A stretch of DNA of 64,000 nucleotides, taken from the NCBI GenBank assembly GCA_021397845.1, contig CM038050.1:149419980-149483979 (forward strand). The letters are read 5' to 3'. The translations under genes were made by a program, and so were the position numbers. Position 1 is the stretch's first letter. Each line of letters starts with the position of its first letter. The DNA is from Areca catechu. Its lineage: Eukaryota > Streptophyta > Magnoliopsida > Arecales > Arecaceae. Below the pieces are notes generated by a model that saw only the letters and a list, made by a program, of their open reading frames with translations, was not told the DNA's origin and did not search any database. Below are positions 1-11,351 of this stretch, in pieces.

Positions 1-311
1 ACAAAAGTTCATTAACGAGCTTGGAGTGGCACCCTTTATTGATGGTCCAGTTTAACTATATTATGATAGCACTGAAACCATATCTCAAGAGAAGGAACCT
101 AGTTACATTAGCAAATCAAGCACATTTTGTATCACTACCACCTTGTCAAAGAGGTCATGGAATGAGATGAAGTTGACCTTTAGAAGATCAATGAAAAGGA
201 GAACTTGGTTGATCCATTTACTAAAGCTATCGGAATCAAAGAGTTTGATGATCACAAGTGGAAGATAGGTATTTGACACTATTCTGATTGGCTCTAGTCC
301 AAGTGGAAGTT
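1..311 (+). pseudogene. Copia RNase H C-terminus, element A
   Basis: In the intact family this segment is the RNase H end of the copia polyprotein, which degrades the RNA strand during reverse transcription. The reading matches element C almost phrase by phrase (ELGVAPF, YYDST, then the NLADPFTKAL-like and KEFDDHKW-like blocks), but it is split by stop codons and frame changes from about base 50 on. Only the last 100 or so codons are in the window. It is certain to be non-functional as it stands. Confidence 0.75.
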
Positions 312-2561
312 TTAGGAAATGTATCATAAAATCAATTATCTAGGTTATAGATGGTTGAGCTCCTTGTAATTTGTACATGAATCATTAATAAAATAAAATT
401 ATTGTTGGTAGTTCATCTCTTTTTGTGCATCTTTCTTTGAACTCTTTTAAAATGAAGTCCTTAGAACTACTTTTATTTGATAAAGGAGGATTTGTCATAT
501 AGTTCTTAGACATGTTCGCAATCAAATGATATATTATTACTTAAGATGACAATGTTTATCAAGTATAGGTCATTATATACCATATAAGTTGGTTATCCTT
601 ATAACCAAGGAATGTAGAGATACTTGTATGGCATGCAAGTGAGTATAGGAGTACATTGTACTGAACATGACCAACACTATAGAGACTTTGCTATCAAGAG
701 TATTTCTCAGAAGGATATGGGTATAAGTATCCATTTAATCCGAGATCACCATGATGACTTGCAAGCAACTTACTGTACTTAGGTACAGATTACCTGAATT
801 TCTAATATAGTGATGGAAGGTTACTGAGTATAGTCAAGTATTTATTAAGTCAGTATGTGAGTCAAGAAGGGATTGACCATTCCAAGGTGTTAAAAAAATA
901 CTCTATTGTATTTCAATTTAGCAAAAACTTGGCTAGTATAATCCTAGTGAGAAGTCACGGGATTTATTAGGTTGAGACATATTTTGATGCACTATTTCAG
1001 AGATGGTAGTTGATTCCGATGGCATCCTAAGTATTGGATCAAATAGATGAATTATACAGTAACCATATGCCTGGATTCTTGAATATTGCTTTGCAATCAT
1101 TCATCATATCCGGACATTGGGCACCATTACTAGATGGTTACATAAATTAGTTTGGAAATTGGTTTCTGGGCTATCGACTTAGTGTTCAAACCTATAGAGT
1201 CACATATATTAGAAGTTTTTGATCGATCATGATAGTTGATGAATAATTAAGAATCATTCAAGGACAAAATTATATATATGATTAATAATTAACCTTATAT
1301 AATATTATAAATTAATAATTAAATAATTATTAATTAATTATATGAGGATTAATTAGTAATTATATTACTAATTGGCTCAATTTGGTTGAGAAAAGAGAAT
1401 TAGATCAAGTCTAATTGAATTTGGTTTAATTAGTTTCACTCGATTAGGTTATATGATGACCTAATCACTATGAAATTTTATTCTTGATTTGATTCGAACT
1501 TGGACTTGATTAATTTTTAATTTGATTGAGAATTAATTAAGTTAGTTTAGACATGATTATATTAGGTTCAAGTTGGTTAAATTAGTTCCAACCAAATTAT
1601 TTTGGTTCTTAACTAATTTTGACCAAGTCAAAATTAAGAAACCTTCCACCTAGCACCACCTAGATGTTCCCCACATCTAACTCAAATTTTCTATGAATTC
1701 TCCATGAAAAAAAATATTGTCCTCCCTCATTTCCTTTTTTGATTAGGATAATGTGGTTTAAATTTAGTTTAAATCTGAATTGCTTTCCATTTAAATTAGA
1801 GAAGTTTCAGTAGGACTGAAACTCCTAACCTTATCCTTATCCTATCATATTTATCTCCTCCTATCCTCATCCAAACTCCATCCCACAAATTTTATTTGAT
1901 TTTTTCTTGGGATGTGCAACAAGAGGAGAAGGATTATCATAAACATTAGGTAGAAATACCAAAGAAAAAAATTGGGAGTGGGCATGAAAACCAAAGTTGG
2001 TGTGAAGGATTTCTTGGGGTTCTAGTACTAGGTCTTCTAAGGAGAAGAAAAAATAAAAAAAAAAAAGAGTCCTTTAGCTTTAATTTTCCACCACCCTTGA
2101 TCCTCTTTGTCCTCTAATTCTTGATCTTCTTAGAGGGTTCAAGAAGATTCAAGAAATATTTTATTCCATCCATTCAATGGCCTTTATGGAATCTAGCAGT
2201 CTTGGGAGGTTGATTGCATCGAAGTTTTGTGTAGATAATTTATAGAAGCTGGACATCCTGTACAACTACGAAGTAACATAAAGTGCCCTTACCATATGCC
2301 ATCAGTAATGGTGATCATCAACCTGTGCTAAGGTATGAAATTAGATTTCATATTATATGTAGATTTGATCTATGACATGAATCAATAAGTTCGATGTATG
2401 CTGAATTTATTTTCAGTATTTAATTTCTTGCATATCATATTAGATCATTTTGGTAGGATTTTTTAGATATGATCTAAGTACTTATAATTTTATTAAAATT
2501 AGTTTAATATGATATTCTTCCACTATGATTTAAAAAATATATATATGCATGAAACCTAACA
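312..2561 (+). repeat. 3' LTR of copia element A (about 2.25 kb)
   Basis: It starts right after the polypurine-like tract. The expected TGTTGG start has decayed to TTTAGG, and the LTR ends CCTAACA. It aligns by eye with the 2.3 kb LTRs of element C in blocks, for example the statements around tttctaatatagtgatggaagg and gagaagtcac. It is rich in AT with homopolymer runs (2050-2066) typical of an old copy. The exact right boundary rests on the CA end and the resumption of H pol sequence. Confidence 0.65.
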
Positions 2562-2566
2562 CCATT

Positions 2567-4400
2567 TTCCAACACTTTAATGCTAGACGTCTCCAAGTTT
2601 TCAATAAAGATCTCTTTTTGAAGAATCAAACAGCTCAATGTGGAAAGATATGATAAGGCATCTGTTGGGACATTTTTAGATCTAAATATTTACTATATTT
2701 CTAGAATTTTAAAATCTAATAATAAATCTTTGATTTTCTTAAAATTTTTTTATCATAGTTGGCTCTTTAGCTCTGTACTCTCTCCATTCTTGTTTGATGA
2801 CCAGTTGGGAGTCAGAAAAAATCTTCATTTGATTGATGTCGATCTTTCTGACTATTTTTAAGTTAGTAATTAGTGTCTTATATTTAGTCCCATTATTGAT
2901 GGTGTTAAAACTAAATCTTAGGACATACTCCATTATGACTCTATCAGAATTAGTGAGGATCAATCTAGCTCCACTCTCTTAGAAGTTTGAGACACCATCA
3001 ACATGTAGAACCCAAGATGGTGTGGTTGGTTCTTCTTCTAATTTCTTTTCTCCTCTTTCTTCATCAAGTATCATGCATTCTATGATGAAGTCTACAAGAA
3101 CTTAAGCTTTTAGATTGGGACATGTATCTAGCCTTCGAAGTATAGATTTCAAAGGCTAATCTGTCAAGACAACTATAGAATAAGCCTAGAAATATGGCTG
3201 TAGTCTTTTTGATATAATGACAAGCGCATAAATCATCTTCTAACTCTTGATATCTTACTTCTACATCCCTTATTATTTTACTAATGTAATAGATAGGTTT
3301 TTATATACCTGCATCTTCTTTGACCAAAACAGAGCTAATGTCATTTAAAAGAAATAGATAAGTAAATGTAGAGCTACTGACCTTGTTTTAGCCTCGATAG
3401 TAAAAGAGAAGAGCCAAAATACTTCTTCAGATCTTCAAAAGCTAATCAATAGCTTGCTGACCACTAGAAGTTGTTGGTATGCCTTATGATTTTGAAGAAT
3501 GGTAGGCACTTTTCAGATGATCAGGAAATAATATCAACTTAGTAAAGTAATATGACTAATTAAGCATTGAACTTCCTTCTTATTACAAGGATATTTTATT
3601 TCTAGAAGTATTTAATTTTTTTAGGATTAGCTTCAATTTATCTCTAAGTTATCATGAAGCCTAAAAACTTTTTCGATGTAACACCGAATGCATACTTGTT
3701 CAAATTGAGTTCATTTGATATTGCCTTAATTCACAGAAGGCTTCTTCCAGATTAGCTACATGGCGATCACCCCTTGTACTCTTCATGAGCATATTTTTTA
3801 CATAAACTTTTATATTTCTCTATCTAATTTTTTAAGACTTTGTTGATCAAATATTGGTAAGTAGTTCCAACATTTTTTAATCCAAAACCCATCATTTTAT
3901 AGGAGTAGAGCTCTCTTCTATCATGAAGGCTATTTTCTCTTTATTTTCTTTTACCATTGACATTCGATTATATCCTAAAAAAGCAACCATAAAGCTTAGT
4001 AATTCATATTTGGAAATGGCATCAATCAGTTGATCAATTCTTGATAAAGGGTAGTTATTTTTTGAATAAGCTTTGTTATGATCGATATAATCAATACAAA
4101 TCCTCCACCTTTTATTTACCTTCTTGATCATGACCATGTTGGCTATTCAGTTTGGATAGTAAGTTTCTCTGATGAAGCCTATTTTTACAAATTTGTCCAT
4201 TTCTTCTTCAATGGCTTTTTGCCTTTCTAGAGCAAAACTTCTTTTCTTCTACTGGACAGGAAGATAAAGTGGGTCACACTAAGTTTGTGGATGATGATAT
4301 CAGAAGGTATACTTGGCATGTCAGCGGCTGTCTAAGCAAATACATCAATATTTGCTTGAAGAAATGTGATCATCCATTCTCTGACATTAACTGCTAGAAG
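2567..4400 (-). pseudogene. Gypsy reverse transcriptase-RNase H remnant (H)
   Basis: Read on the minus strand, 4330-3690 gives a gypsy RT: RQKAIEEEMDKF, FIRETYYPN, VMIKKVNKRWRICIDY, YPLSRIDQLIDA, LLSFM-x-AFLGYN, then a NMLMKS-x-RGDRHV-x-NLEEAF block. From 3010 to 2567 come the RNase H blocks VLHVDGVSN, FSFNTINNGTKY and KIFSDSQLV. In the intact family this protein copies the genomic RNA and removes the template. More than ten in-frame stops and several frameshifts break it, and the end is cut by the insertion of element A. Confidence 0.8.
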
Positions 4401-4749
4401 GGATCCGATTTGTATAATTATATCTCTTAGGTAAATGCTAATCAACTACTTAGTGGGATCTTCCCTGTCAGTAGTGTCTTCTCTGATATCTAGTTCATCC
4501 ATTTACAGGACCTCAATCTAATTTTGGATCTTAATAATTGCAAGAAAATACTATCTCCCTAACATTTGATCTCCTCTAATTTTCTCAACTTTAGCTTCGC
4601 TGGGAAGTAGATGAGCAGGTGGTAGGAGACTACTTCCCTTAGGTATTTAACCCTGGTCATCTAAGAATAGTATTATAGGTAGATGGTACTTAGACTATCA
4701 AAAAATTTAGTAGGACTATAGCTTGTTTAGGTAGTTGACTTGCAGTCAC

Positions 4750-5065
4750 CGGTTAGAGGATCTCTCCTTCTGTAGTGACCAAGTTCTCGAAGAACATGAT
4801 GAGTGGATTATTTACTCTTTTTAGCCTTTCAGTTAGCAGTTTTATTTTCTAAAAGGTTTTATAAAACAAGACATCGATAGAGCTTCCATTATCAACTAAA
4901 TTTTTTTTTATATCATATTTAGCTACCATCAAGGAGATGATGACTGCATCATCATGTAGGATTTGAATTTTCCTTACATCATCGTCAGAAAAGAAAATAA
5001 CATTCACATCTAGAGAACTAATCGGCTTTACCCGATGTCTCTTCCTGGTGGCTCCTTATTTCATA
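4750..5065 (-). pseudogene. Gypsy aspartic protease remnant (H)
   Basis: On the minus strand the blocks VIFFSDDDVRKIQ, HDDAVIISLMVAKYD and LVDNGSSIDVLFYKTF match the retropepsin domain that follows gag in this gypsy lineage. DNGSS is the family's version of the catalytic D-S/T-G motif. Stops and a frameshift lie on both sides. It sits between the gag remnant and the RT remnant in the expected order. Confidence 0.75.
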
Positions 5066-5199
5066 CTTCCACCCCTGCCTTTGAAGAGGTATGAGAGCAT
5101 GTTAACTATTCCAGTGGTTGGTAGGTTACCTGGTCTGACATCTTACTTAGGGTGTGTCTGGGAGATCTCTTCTTTCCTCTAGCTATTGATATACTTGCT

Positions 5200-6569
5200 G
5201 AGATAGCCCCTATAGATCAAGTTCTCAATCTCTTGTTTTAATTGTCAATAGTCTTCTATATCATGACCATGATCTCTATGAAATGGCAGTATTTGCTCTT
5301 ATCTCTCTTTTTTGGTAGACCTTTCATGGGTAGTGGTAAGTGTAGGTAGTCTTTATCTCGATCTCCATCAGAATATGAAATCAAGGAGTAGTCAAAGGGG
5401 TGTAATTGGTAAATTATCGAGCATGGTGATTCGGCTTTAAATTCTTTGGAGATTTGGTGGCTTCTGATTGAGTGCGAGTTTCTTCCTCGCAACCTCGCTT
5501 CTTCCTACTCTCCTTTTTTCCTTCCCCTTTCGGTGGATGAAATAGCTTTTCTCAGCTTAGGCATATTTTTTTGGTATGTGTGAGGAGTCAGCATAATTTT
5601 TTTTAAAAAATTATCCAAGGAGAAACTCAAGCAACCACTTCAGAATCCTCGCTTTAAAGCTATCATAGTGATGGACTTGTTGAAGTCTTTGACTTCTAAT
5701 GTGGCTGTATTGAAGTGCGCCACAAACTTCAAAACATCTTTCCTTCTTCTTGCTTAACGGAGAAGAAACTATCATTAGTCATCGATTATAGCCATGACTG
5801 TTGAAGTATGTTATTAGTTAGCTACTTAGTTATTAGAAAGAGTAGATGTATCTAGGTAGCAGGTTCAGAAATCACATCCTTGTAGCTTTCTTCAAAGTTG
5901 CTGAGAAAGCCAAGTATACTAAGGTGTCCAGATGTGCCTTGGAGTCTCATGAGGGTCTTATATCATTCCAGATAATTAATCGAGTTAGTAGAACAATTAT
6001 AAGTTCAACTAATGGCATCTTGAATCGATGGAGGATTGGCTCATTCATTATTTTTTTAGAGAATAGGGATTTATGTGTTGAAATCATAGAAATGATTTTT
6101 GTATCAATCTTTCACATAAATTTTGCCAAGTCGACTTCTAGCTCTCGGACTTTTCTCTTGATGTCATCCTCTTGCTAAGAGCAATGATTTGAAGGGTGTA
6201 TCAAAGTTGGATCTTCCTGGAAATCCTTTGAGAATTGATGGCGATGGTTCCTTCCTTCTTGAAGAGGAATCAACTGTTAGATTTCTTCCTCCACATGGGA
6301 GGTTGATGACTTCTGTCACCTCCATTGGATGGGTGCCAGTGGCTCCATGGTGATGGTTCAGCTAGTGGGGCCAGGGGCCAGATGAGAGACTGTTGAAGGA
6401 GATGGATGGTATTTGTCAGTAGCTAGACTTGCTCAATCAGAATATCCAGTCTTTGATCAATGGCAGGAGTAGGTTGAGGACTTCTTTCCTTAACTTTGGC
6501 TGAGCTCAAAGTATTTTGAGAAGATCACTATCAAGAAGTGGGGTTGGTTGGAGGTTTTTCGCTTGCCAT
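5200..6569 (-). pseudogene. Gypsy gag remnant (H)
   Basis: The likely start is the ATG at 6569-6567 (MASEKPPTNP), 45 bases past the LTR, followed at once by stops. The best-preserved part is the C-terminal third (5492-5256): charged residues, then DKSKYCHF, the start of the gypsy gag knuckle region, which continues in another frame. In the intact family it is the capsid-nucleocapsid precursor. The middle, 5500-6500, is recognisable only by position and scattered similarity. Confidence 0.6.
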
Positions 6570-6600
6570 TTCCTTGAAAAATCTGGGCAATAGGCCCTTC

Positions 6601-6613
6601 CTCTAGCACCAAC
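6601..6613 (-). promoter_or_regulatory. Primer-binding site of element H
   Basis: The minus strand reads GTTGGTGCTAGAG immediately after the LTR end. Elements G (59985-59997) and I (62171) have the related TTGGCGC sequences at the same position, which is how the boundary was fixed. Confidence 0.65.
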
Positions 6614-7060
6614 TATTGCTGCTCCTCTCCAAGCTGGAAAAATTGGATGCACTGAGGTGGCTTCGAGTTTCTGATAATCTGAAGGTCCATCAAGAAACTG
6701 GTCGATGACTTTTAAAGTGGATTGATCAGCTCTTAGACTTGTAAAAAAATCCTTGTCATTGAAGAAATGGATGGAATTTCTCCAATGGGGGATCCTCTGA
6801 TGCTTAAGTCGACTTAGAGAGAGAATAGTAAGAAGAAAAATAGAGAGAGAGTCTTTATTTTTTCCTACCTCCCCTCTATTTATAAAGGTTCAGTCCCTAG
6901 TTGGTCAGATAGTTGTAACCATTCATGGAGCAGTTACACCATCAAATGAGTTGTTAAATCGATTAGACCATTAAGAAGTTAGTTTTTGAAGTGGTTTGTT
7001 AAGTGGTATATTATACTTCTTGATAATTACTTTATCGATCTTGTCGTGATGGCTCTAACA
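6614..7060 (-). repeat. 5' LTR of gypsy element H (447 bp)
   Basis: On the + strand it begins TATTGCTGC (a decayed TG end) and ends ggctctaaca, parallel to the ggctacaaca end of the LTRs of element G. A TATA box (TATAAATAG) lies on the minus strand at 6877-6885, so transcription would run toward gag. Shared with G is a block reading gatgcttaagt near the gag-proximal end. The partner LTR is not in the window, so the limits rest on the primer-binding site and on comparison with G. Confidence 0.65.
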
Positions 7061-8486
7061 ACTTGAAAAAATATGCTTCATGCTAAATAAAATTGTAGAA
7101 CTCTGTACCTAGTTCAGGTAAGTGATTAGTACCTATTCGATAAATAGAGCATCTTGTACTTCAATAAAAATCATCTCCTAACTGATAGACGTCCTATGTC
7201 TTGGTGGGAGATCAGCTTTTGGCTGTCAAATATTATGTACATTAGAAGTTATCGGTTCCTGGTCAATAAGTACTTCACATCTTGATAAGATATTAGCTTC
7301 TAGCCATCAGGCATTCTATGCCTTAATAAAAGATCGAGCCTGATCAAATCCTTTTTTGCACATCATTAATCGATCATAACTAGATTAAAAGAAATTTGGA
7401 CAAGCCATTTATCCTGTAACAAGAACCAAGTTATAACCCATTTAAGCCCAACTTGTTGTATGAAAGGGATCGTTCCGAGCCAAGTTTGATGGTGAATGTT
7501 TGAGCTATTGTTAGATCCTCGAGCAAATATGCATGCTTGTTATATTAGAAAAGGGTAAGCTTGTTTTAAGCATGTTATAATCTAATTAAACTTGGTTTGT
7601 TATATAAAAGGGATAGTTTAGCTCAAACCAAGTTGAGCTGAATTATGAGTAACTTAAGCTTGGCTTGTTATGTGAAAAGGATTGTTCAGCTTAAACCAAG
7701 CTTGATATGGAATGTAAAGCTCGGAAGATCTTGCTATCAACTAAGTTAATTGGCTTGTTTTCCGCCCGAGTTTTGAAGAATTTTTTTTTTTTATTAGGAA
7801 AAAAGAGTTTTAATTGCCCTTCTTTACTAGCTAGCTGCTGAACCAGCTTGGAAGTCTCTAAAGGATTATAGGATGAACCGTTCGGAGACTGCTTTAGCTT
7901 GTTTTCACGTTTATTTTACTTCGACAATGCCGCAAGGTTACCTTTCAAGACGGGATATCCCATCACAACTTAAATGGAGCAACCCTTACTACCATACTTT
8001 GTTTGAAGAATATTTTGAAAGATCCTCGTAGACCTTTTGGGTGATCAAGCATTATTAAATTTCTTTTTTTAGTCTTCGTATTATCATAGCATTTGTTTGA
8101 AGAAGTAATAATAGCAAGAGTTTATCATATGATGCCTAATTTTTTCAAGATTCTTTAATATAATGAACATGACGGTAGTACATCATATCATTTGATAGTA
8201 ATAAAAGAAAAACTAAAATATGATAAGATTAATTGAGAACGTGGCTAACCCACAACCTTATCTATAATCCTGGTTACATGCAAGAAGACACCATGGATGA
8301 TGCCACGGTTACTTGAGCTGAATAGAAAAAATTGATGGTACGTACACCAGGTTGGACCCATCCAATAGATATGAGAGAAAGCAGCACGAATATTGTCAGT
8401 TTAGTGCGACGTCGAGAGGACACAAAAATGACCTGTGATACGGGTACCTTGCTTAGGAATCTTAGACTTTCCTAGAATCTTAGACT
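7061..8486. other. Old diverged repeats, no gene
   Basis: No coding region is supported. Two diverged tandem families are visible. One at about 7175-7345 repeats an atgtcttgg...agatcagctttt...ctgtcaaat theme twice. The other at about 7440-7720 has three copies of a 70-90 base unit containing cttg-ttgt-tatgtgaaaagg and ctcaaaccaag. Such arrays between pol and the 3' LTR are typical of the gypsy lineage seen in G and I, so this may be the tail of another gypsy element, but no LTR or pol sequence confirms it. 7780-8486 shows nothing I recognise. Confidence 0.5.
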
Positions 8487-9108
8487 TGTTGCAAATAAAT
8501 CATCCTTTGCTTGACTGCATGACTCTCGAAGTCCTTCCAATCTTTTTTAATAAAAATGAAGAGTTACTCTAAATGCCTCTCGGATAGAGACGTGCAAAAC
8601 TAGTGGTTATCAGTGAGAAATTCTTCAACGTTCAAGTTAATGAAAGAAATTTGGACAATATCAACCAGAATTGAGAACCATGACAAGAAAAATATTCGAA
8701 TAAGCATGTAAAAGAATGTGAAGACATGTCTTTTAAAATCCTTTCTTATCAATTTATAGAATTACGTAGAGTAATAGAATGTCGTTTGGGAGGTGGCCTC
8801 CTCTGACATGTGTAACGATATTCATTAGGATGTTCGAATCATATCCCCAAGAATCTTTTCTATTGGCATCTTTCTATTAGGATGGTAGCTTTGTTGAGAC
8901 CTTGTCTATCACAATCATTATTGGAACAACTATAATTTGTCGACTCGACATGGTCAGTACTGATAAAGAGAGGATAGATGTTGAGCCCGTTGAATAACTA
9001 CTCGATAGATGTATGGAGAGATGTTATAAGTTGTTCCTAGTCGTTGCTCATAGCTCCTTGGGCTTCGATGCCGAACTTACTCGAGATAGTCGCTGGCTCG
9101 GTTGTGTA

Positions 9109-10430
9109 TAGAGCTGTCAACGGATCGAGTTCAGGTCGGAACCCAGATATCCAGACCTGGACCCGGTCTTAGCTACTGGATCCAGACCCGGACCCGAATA
9201 CCCAACGGGTCTAATTTTGAAATACTAGACCCGGACCCGAATGGATCTTGGGTATCCAGACCCGAACGTGGACCCGATTACTTCACGATGGAACAGGTAA
9301 ATTTAACAAAAAGAAATGGTGGAACTGTGAGAGAAAGGAAGGGCTGGAAGTACCGTTTTGGCGATCAGAGCTCCATCTTATCGTCCCACCATTTCGGGAA
9401 GTGGGGTGGTGGGGGCGGTTGGGGCGACGAGGGTAGGAGGTAGGGGCAATGATGAGGCGGTGGGAAGTGGAGGCGAGGGTGGGCGGAGGAAACACCTTCT
9501 TCCCGTCACCTTGCCGTCAAGGGCAAGGAGGATCTGCAGGACGATGTCCAAGAAACGATAGCCGGTGGGGCTCAGAGCTGAGGAAGGGAGAGCCAGAGGG
9601 GTAGGTGATACCCGGTGGTCGGCGGGGCTCGGAGCTGAAGAAGGGAGAGTCGGAGGGGTAGGTAGTACCCGGCGACCGGCGAGGCTCGGAGCTGAGGAAG
9701 GGAGAGCTGGAGGGGTAGGCGGTACCTGATGGCCGGCGGGGCTCGGAGCTGAGGAAGGGAGAGCCGGTGGGGCTTCGAGTGGCTAGCGAGTAGCGGGCGT
9801 CAGCCGTCGAGGGGTATGCCATCGAGGGGGGGAGGAGTCGGCCATGAGGAGGGGAGGGAGGCTCAGAGCATTAGAGCTGGTGAGCATCGGTCATCGAGGG
9901 GTCCACCATCGAGGGAGGGAGGCGTTGGCCATCGAGGGGAGGGAGGCGTTGGCCGTCAAGGGGTCGGTCGTCGTGGGAGGCATCGATCGTGGAGACTGGA
10001 GGGGGATGGCCATTGAGGGAGCCATCGGCCGTGGAGACTGGAGAGGGATCAGTTGTCGAGGGAGGCGTCGGCCATGGAGATTGGAGGGGGATTTGGGGCT
10101 TCGGTGGAAGGGAGAATCGAAGAAAAGGGCTAGGGCACCGATGGAAGATGTTTTTATAATAAAAGCAGGATGGATTCTTAACCATTCGATCATAATCTAA
10201 CATCCCATATTTATATAAATATATATAATATACATAATATTATTTTAAATAATCGGTCCCGGGTTTGTCGGGTCTGGATATTACATATCCAGATCCGGAT
10301 CCATTTAACTATGACTACCCAAGTCCGGGTTTGGGTCTGGGTAAACGGGTCCATATCTAGATCTAGACCCAGACCCGTTGGGTAAATACCCATGGGTCTC
10401 GGGTCCAGACCCGACCCGTTGACAGCTCTA
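9109..10430. mobile_element. Non-autonomous hAT-type DNA transposon, 1322 bp
   Basis: The terminal inverted repeats start TAGAGCTGTCAACGG and end CCGTTGACAGCTCTA. The flanking 8 bp direct repeat GTTGTGTA (9101-9108 and 10431-10438) is the duplication size of the hAT superfamily, and the TIR resembles plant hAT ends. Removing the element and one repeat restores the G LTR. Subterminal regions carry many copies of a gacccggacccga theme on the left (9150-9280) and its complement gggtctgggta on the right (10255-10420). The interior is GC-rich and repetitive. Reading frames there run on both strands through repeats and show no transposase motif. Confidence 0.85.
9560..10110. repeat. GC-rich minisatellites inside the hAT element
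   Basis: 9560-9775 holds about four copies of a roughly 55-base unit built on gctcggagctgaggaaggga, with a gagggg-taggy linker. 9885-10085 holds shorter units built on catcgaggg, gggaggcgttgg and gtggagactggaggggg. These repeats give rise to overlapping open frames on both strands that I do not regard as genes. Confidence 0.75.
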
Positions 10431-10736
10431 GTTGTGTAGCCATGATTATTAGTTCATAGTTACTCGGTTGTAATTGTCAATCGAGTCTGAGTAGAAAGTT
10501 GATGCCAAATAAGTAGTCTGTACCAAGCAAGTACTTGGTCTATAGGCTTGTAGCTACTTGACTGTGGTTGTCTTCTCTTTGGTTGGTGTAATAGTCAATA
10601 CGAGTATATACTTATCCATAGATTTCTTAGGATTGGGGCGTTCTAGTTGTCTGGCATTCTTGTCCATACTTGGTCATCCATCGATGCTCCAGCTTAATTA
10701 TCAATCCAGTAGAGTCCGAATTTGATGGCTACAACA

Positions 10737-11223
10737 TTATCCCCCACTTCTGAGTCCAGAACGTTGTTGAGTGATTGGGCTTTATTGTTTCTGGATGAAG
10801 GGAGTAAAATCAATTCTTTGGCCTTGACTTGCAGTGGCATTCACATCTTGGAGATGAAGCTTAGATTTTGTTATAGTCGAGTTTAAGTTGGCTATTCGAG
10901 CTTCAGTGGGCCTGGTATAGATGATCAGTTGCTACTTGAATCCCAACTATGACAAGTCAGTCATTACTTAGAGCCAGATTGCGAGAAGCTAGGTGCTGCT
11001 TGGAATTGGACTATGGAAAGCCGGTTGTTGCTTGGAACTAGACTATGGGAAGCCGGTCCTTGCTTGGAACCATAGTGAGAAGCTGGTCATTTTCATTAGA
11101 TTTAGAGGAGATGAGAGGCATAGGAATGTAATCATCTTTGTTGGTGACCATGTGTTAGTTGACCAAACGGGAGTGAGACCTCGTTGATGGAGAGTTGCGA
11201 AGATGCAGCATCTTAGTTGGCCA
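10737..11223 (-). other. Internal 3' region of element G, left piece
   Basis: Non-coding. It begins with the polypurine tract (minus strand) and then shows diverged short repeats: ttgcttggaa-c-ag-ctatg-gaagccggt repeated at 10920-11090, and one unit of the gtgagacctcgttgatggag minisatellite that resumes at 34200. Element F (11224 onward) interrupts it. Confidence 0.6.
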
Positions 11224-11351
11224 TGATGTCCAAGGATTGATTTCGATGATAACAAAACTTTAAATATGAATGGTACAAATTATATAATTCAAGAATGAAT
11301 GTAAGATCTCTTAAGTGCCCATAAAGATACATTAAATTAAGAAAGAAATTC

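Larger units (their letters stand above)
1..2561 (+). mobile_element. Ty1/copia element A, 3' part only
   Basis: The end of a copia RNase H region is followed by a purine-rich tract (caagtggaagt) and a long LTR. The layout and sequence parallel element C at 54000-56634: the same RNase H tail and an LTR that begins alike, including the aatcattaataaaataaaa-type stretch and the lines around 740-980. The 5' part lies outside the window. The element sits inside gypsy element H: recognisable H pol sequence resumes at about 2567. CCATT at 2562-2566 is the candidate TSD but its partner is off-window. It is decayed and not coding. Confidence 0.8.
2562..7060 (-). mobile_element. Ty3/gypsy element H, decayed, 3' end displaced
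   Basis: On the minus strand the order is LTR (7060 to 6614), primer-binding site, gag, protease, reverse transcriptase and RNase H, then interruption by element A at about 2562. Integrase and the other LTR are not in the window. Protein similarity is to the gypsy lineage whose gag has a KYC-x-FH-x(4)-GHD type knuckle and whose protease reads DNGSS. Stops occur every 20-60 codons throughout, so it is an old fossil. The candidate right-hand TSD, acttg at 7061-7065, cannot be paired. Confidence 0.8.
8487..10736 (-). repeat. 3' LTR of gypsy element G, split by a hAT element
   Basis: It aligns with 59998-60930 over its whole length once 9109-10438 is removed. Matching blocks include catagctccttgggctt and acttggtcatccatc. 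The minus-strand TATA-like TATAAATT is at 8751-8758. The polypurine tract of the element (minus strand, GTGGGGGATAA) abuts the right end at 10737-10747. Confidence 0.8.

Noticed and set aside
8487..8491. TSD for element G
   Set aside because: agact on the left and ttctt on the right do not match; the element call rests on its paired LTRs instead.
9102..10203. Several overlapping open frames of 60-118 codons on both strands
   Set aside because: They lie in GC-rich minisatellites of the hAT element, have repetitive composition and no family motif.
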